A stretch of 64,000 nucleotides of DNA. Origin: Astropecten irregularis (Eukaryota; Echinodermata; Asteroidea; Paxillosida; Astropectinidae). The notes beneath the pieces are model-generated. The model did no database searches. It worked only from the letters and a program-made list of their open reading frames with translations, and was not told the DNA's origin. The stretch is taken from assembly GCA_963971285.1 (NCBI GenBank), contig OZ020249.1, positions 8,246,001-8,310,000 on the forward strand, given 5' to 3'. The translations under genes were made by a program, and so were the position numbers. This document shows positions 59,401 to 64,000 of the stretch, piece by piece (the first letter of the stretch is position 1; each line of letters opens with the position of its first letter).

Positions 59401-62400
59401 AAAAAGTTGGAGTTTTCACCAGGTCCGGACCTGTTAGCCAACAGGCAGTTTTCACCAGGTCCGGACCTGATAGCCAGGGGTCCCGGGTGCGAGACCCGAA
59501 ACGGCGTAATTTTTTTTCCAGACTCCAAAAAATCTAATCTGATATTGGACTCCCTTGAAATATATAAAAATTTAGCATTTTCATCACGGGTCAAAAAGTT
59601 GGAGTTTTCACCAGGTCCGGACCTGTTAGCCAACTGGCAGTTTTCACCAGGTCCGGACCTGATAGCCAGGGGTCCCGGGTGCGAGACCCGAAACGGCATA
59701 ATTTTTTTACCCGACACCAAAAAATCTTATCTGACATCAGACTCTTTTGAAAAATATCAAAATTTGGCATTATCATCACGGGTCAAAAAGTTGGAGTTTT
59801 CACCAGGTCCGGACCTGTTAGCCAACAGGCAGTTTTCACCAGGTCCGGACCTGATAGCCAGGGGTCCCGGGTGCGAGACCCGAAACCACATAATTTGTTT
59901 TCCCGACACCAAAAAATCTTATCTGACATCAGACTCTCTTGAAATATATCAATCTTTGGCATTATCATGACGGGTCAAAAAGTTGGAGTTTTCACCAGGT
60001 CCGGACCTGTTAGCCAATAGGCAGTTTTCACCAGGTCCGGACCTGATAGCCAGGGGTCCCGAGTGCGAGACCTGAAACGGCGTAATTTTTTTTCCAGACT
60101 CCAAAAAATCTAATCTGATATTGGACTCGCTTAAAATATATAAAAATTTAGCATTTTCATCACGGGTCAAAAAGTTGGAGTTTTCACCAGGTCCGGACCT
60201 GATAGCCAGGGGTCCCGGGTGCGAGACCCGAAACCACATAATTTGTTTTCCCGACACCAAAAAATCTTATCTGACATCAGATTCTCTTGAAATATATCAA
60301 AATTTGGCATTATAATCACGGGTCAAAAAGTTGGAGTTTTCACCAGGTCCGGACCTGTTAGCCAACAGGCAGTTTTCACCAGGTCCGGACCTGATAGCCA
60401 GGGGTCCCGGGTGCGAGACCTGAAACCACATAATTTGTTTTCCCGACACCAAAAAATCTTATCTGACATCAGACTCTCTTGAAATATATCAAAATTTGGC
60501 ATTATAATCACGGGTCAAAAAGTTGGAGTTTTCACCAGGTCCGGACCTGTTAGCCAACATGCAGTTTTCACCAGGTCCGGACCTGATAGCCAGGGGTCCC
60601 GGGTGCGAGACCCGAAACGGCGTAATTTTTTTTCCAGACTCCAAAAAATCTAATCTGATATTGGACTCACTTGAAATATATACAAATTTAGCATTTTCAT
60701 CACGGGTCAAAAAGTTGGAGTTTTCACCAGGTCCGGACCTGATAGCCAGGGGTCCCGGGTGCGAGACCCGAAACGGCATAATTTTTTTTCCCGACACCAA
60801 AAAATCTTATCTGACATCAGACTCTTTTGAAAAATATCAAAATTTGGCATTATCATCACGGGTAAAAAAGTTGGAGTTTTCACCAGGTCCGGACCTGTTA
60901 GCCAACATGCAGTTTTCACCAGGTCCGGACCTGATAGCCAGGGGTCCGGGTGCGAGACCCGAAACCACATAATTTGTTTTCCCGACACCAAAAAATCTTA
61001 TCTGACATCAGACTCTCTTGAAATATATCAATCTTTGGCATTATCATGACGGGTCAAAAAGTTGGAGTTTTCACCAGGTCCGGACCTGTTAGCCAATGGG
61101 CAGTTTTCACGAGGTCCGGACCTGATAGCCAGGGGTCCCGAGTGCGAGACCTGAAACGGCGTAATTTGTTTTCCCGACACCAAAAAATCTTATCTGACAT
61201 CAGACTCTCTTGAAATATATCAATCTTTGGCATTATCATGACGGGTCAAAAAGTTGGAGTTTTCACCAGGTCCGGACCTGTTAGCCAATGGGCAGTTTTC
61301 ACCAGGTCCGGACCTGATAGCCAGGGGTCCCGAGTGCGAGACCTGAAACGGCGTAATTTTTTTTCCAGACTCCAAAAAATCTAATCTGATATTGGACTCG
61401 CTTAAAATATATAAAAATTTAGCATTTTCATCACGGGTCAAAAAGTTGGAGTTTTCACCAGGTCCGGACCTGATAGCCAGGGGTCCCGGGTGCGAGACCT
61501 GAAACGGCATAATTTTTTTTTCCCGACACCAAATAATCCAATCTAACATCGGACTTGCTTGAAATATATAAAAATTTGGCATTATCATCACGGGTCAAAA
61601 AGTTGGAGTTTTCACCAGGTCCGGACCTGTTAGCCAACAGGCAGTTTTCACCTGGTCCGGACCTGATAGCCAGGGGTCCCGGGTGCGAGACCCGAAACGG
61701 CATAATTTTGTTTCCAGACTCCAAAAAATCTAATCTGATATAGGACTCGCTTGAAATATATAAAAATTTAGCATTTTCATCACTGGTCAAAAAGTAGGAG
61801 TTTTCACCAGGTCCGGACCTGTAAGCCAATGGGCAGTTTTCACCAGGTCCGGACCTGATAGCCAGGGGTCCCGAGTGCGAGACCTGAAACGGCGTAATTT
61901 TTTTTCCAGACTCCAAAAAATCTAATCTGATATTGGACTCGCTTTAAATATATAACAATTTAGCATTTTCATCACGGGTCAAAAAGTTGGAGTTTTCACC
62001 AGGTCCGGACCTGATAGCCAGGGGTCCCGGGTGCGAGACCCGAAACCACATAATTTGTTTTCCCGACACCAAAAAATCTTATCTGACATCAGACTCTCTT
62101 GAAATATATCAATCTTTGGCATTATCATGACGGGTCAAAAGGTTGGAGTTTTCACCAGGTCCGGACCTGTTAGCCAATGGGCAGTTTTCACCAGGTCCGG
62201 ACCTGATAGCCAGGGGTCCCGAGTGCGAGACCTGAAACGGCGTAATTTTTTTTCCAGACTCCAAAAAATCTAATCTGATATTGGACTCGCTTAAAATATA
62301 TAAAAATTTAGCATTTTCATCACGGGTCAAAAAGTTGGAGTTTTCACCAGGTCCGGACCTGATAGCCAGGGGTCCCGGGTGCGAGACCTGAAACGGCATA

Positions 62401-64000
62401 ATTTTTGTTTCCCGACACCAAAAAATCTTATCTGACATCAGACTCTCTTGAAATATATCAAAATTTGGCATTATAATCACGGGTCAAAAAGTTAGAGTTT
62501 TCACCAGGTCTGGACCTGTTAGCCAACAGGCAGCTTTCACCAGGTCCGGACCTGATAGCCAGGGGTCCCGGGTGCGAGACCCGAAACGGCGTAATTTTTT
62601 TTCCAGACTCCAAAAAATCTAATCTGATATTGGACTCACTTGAAATATATACAAATTTAGCGTTTTCATCACGGGTCAAAAAGTTGGAGTTTTCACCAGG
62701 TCCGGACCTGATAGCCAGGGGTCCCGGGTGCGAGACCCGAAACGGCATAATTTTTTTTCCCGACACCAAAAAATCTTATCTGACATCAGACTCTTTTGAA
62801 AAATATCAAAATTTGGCATTATCATCACGGGTAAAAAAGTTGGAGTTTTCACCAGGTCCGGACCTGTTAGCCAACATGCAGTTTTCACCAGGTCCGGACC
62901 TGATAGCCAGGGGTCCCGGGTGCGAGACCCGAAACCACATAATTTGTTTTCCCGACACCAAAAAATCTTATCTGACATCAGACTCTCTTGAAATATATCA
63001 ATCTTTGGCATTATCATGACGGGTCAAAAAGTTGGAGTTTTCACCAGGTCCGGACCTGTTAGCCAATGGGCAGTTTTCACGAGGTCCGGACCTGATAGCC
63101 AGGGGTCCCGAGTGCGAGACCTGAAACGGCGTAATTTGTTTTCCCGACACCAAAAAATCTTATCTGACATCAGACTCTCTTGAAATATATCAATCTTTGG
63201 CATTATCATGACGGGTCAAAAAGTTGGAGTTTTCACCAGGTCCGGACCTGTTAGCCAACAGGCAGTTTTCACCAGGTCCGGACCTGATAGCCAGGGGTCC
63301 CGGGTGCGAGACCCGAAACGGCGTAATTTTTTTTCCAGACTCCAAAAAATCTAATCTGATATTGGACTCACTTGAAATATATAAAAATTTAGCATTTTCA
63401 TCACGGGTCAAAAAGTTGGAGTTTTCACCAGGTCCGGACCTGTTAGCCAACTGGCAGTTTTCACCAGGTCCGGACCTGATAGCCAGGGGTCCCGGGTGCG
63501 AGACCCGAAACCACATAATTTATTTTCCCGACACCAAAAAATCTTATCTGACATCAGACTCTCTTGAAATATATCAATCTTTGGCATTATCATGACGGGT
63601 CAAAAAGTTGGAGTTTTCACCAGGTCCGGACCTGTTAGCCAATGGGCAGTTTTCACCAGGTCCGGACCTGATAGCCAGGGGTCCCGGGTGCGAGACCCGA
63701 AACCACATAATTTATTTTCCCGACACCAAAAAATCTTATCTGACATCAGACTCTCTTGAAATATATCAATCTTTGGCATTATCATGACGGGTCAAAAAGT
63801 TGGAGTTTTCACCAGGTCCGGACCTGTTAGCCAATGGGCAGTTTTCACCAGGTCCGGACCTGATAGCCAGGGGTCCCGAGTGCGAGACCTGAAACGGCGT
63901 ATTTTTTTTTCCAGACTCCAAAAAATCTAATCTGATATTGGACTCGCTTAAAATATATAAAAATTTAGCATTTTCATCACGGGTCAAAAAGTTGGAGTTT

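Larger units (their letters stand above)
30521..64000. repeat. Satellite array, right block, 156/192-bp monomers, running off the window
   Basis: It continues the left block in the same orientation and restarts at the exact monomer position where the transposon interrupted it. Several subfamilies are mixed: CCAGACTCCAAAAAATCTAA, CCCGACACCAAAAAATCTTA and a rarer CCCGACACCAAATAATCC type. The CAAATAATCC type recurs about 20 times and is a good phase marker. Tandem copies continue unbroken to the last base. Open frames of up to about 575 codons occur on the minus strand but carry only the repeat. Confidence 0.97.

Noticed and set aside
19216..64000. CRISPR-like or phage-like repeat array
   Set aside because: The repeats are contiguous with no unique spacers, and the host is clearly eukaryotic.
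19216..64000. CENP-B box in the satellite
   Set aside because: The TTCG...CGGG words on the minus strand of the monomer are four bases too far apart, and the required internal A is missing. Centromere identity is not supported by sequence.

Overview
The window looks like nuclear DNA of an invertebrate animal. Its evidence is two spliced genes with GT/AG introns, a eukaryotic tRNA-Leu, tRNA-derived SINE pieces, a non-LTR retrotransposon relic, many DNA-transposon MITEs and about 39 kb of satellite DNA. A marine deuterostome such as amphioxus, a hemichordate or an echinoderm is a guess only; the sequence does not settle the species.

Bases 1-7538 hold the last seven coding exons of a sestrin gene on the plus strand. 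All seven join in frame to 359 residues plus stop, and the N-terminal exons lie upstream of the window. Its introns carry paired MITEs, a 20-bp minisatellite inside a hAT-like insertion, a CAAA-rich tract, a SINE fragment and a short telomere-like repeat. An AT-rich stretch of 3' UTR and intergenic DNA follows. Next come a tRNA-Leu(UAA) gene on the minus strand (12981-13063) and the first two coding exons of an ARL13B-like ciliary GTPase gene (14997-15055 and 15844-15914). The rest of that gene is not visible.

From 15967 the ARL13B intron is a pile of mobile DNA. A palindromic mariner-like element with TA target duplication is interrupted by a fold-back element with an 8-bp duplication and by a pogo/Tigger-like element that itself holds another MITE. 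A broken LINE reverse transcriptase follows, containing a 57-bp near-perfect palindrome.

From 19216 to the window end lies a satellite built of 156-bp and 192-bp monomers that differ by one 36-bp module. At 24784-30520 it is interrupted by a 5.7-kb element with 19-bp terminal inverted repeats and a TTA target duplication. Almost all of that element is a second tandem array, of an 86/87-bp unit (about 60 copies). The layout is thus satellite within transposon within satellite. Both arrays show higher-order duplication (1237, 1513, 3519 and 5019 bp outside; 611 and 2085 bp inside).

The long open frames in the arrays follow from monomer lengths divisible by three and are not annotated as genes. 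The nested array and its position in the apparent ARL13B intron are the main points of interest.
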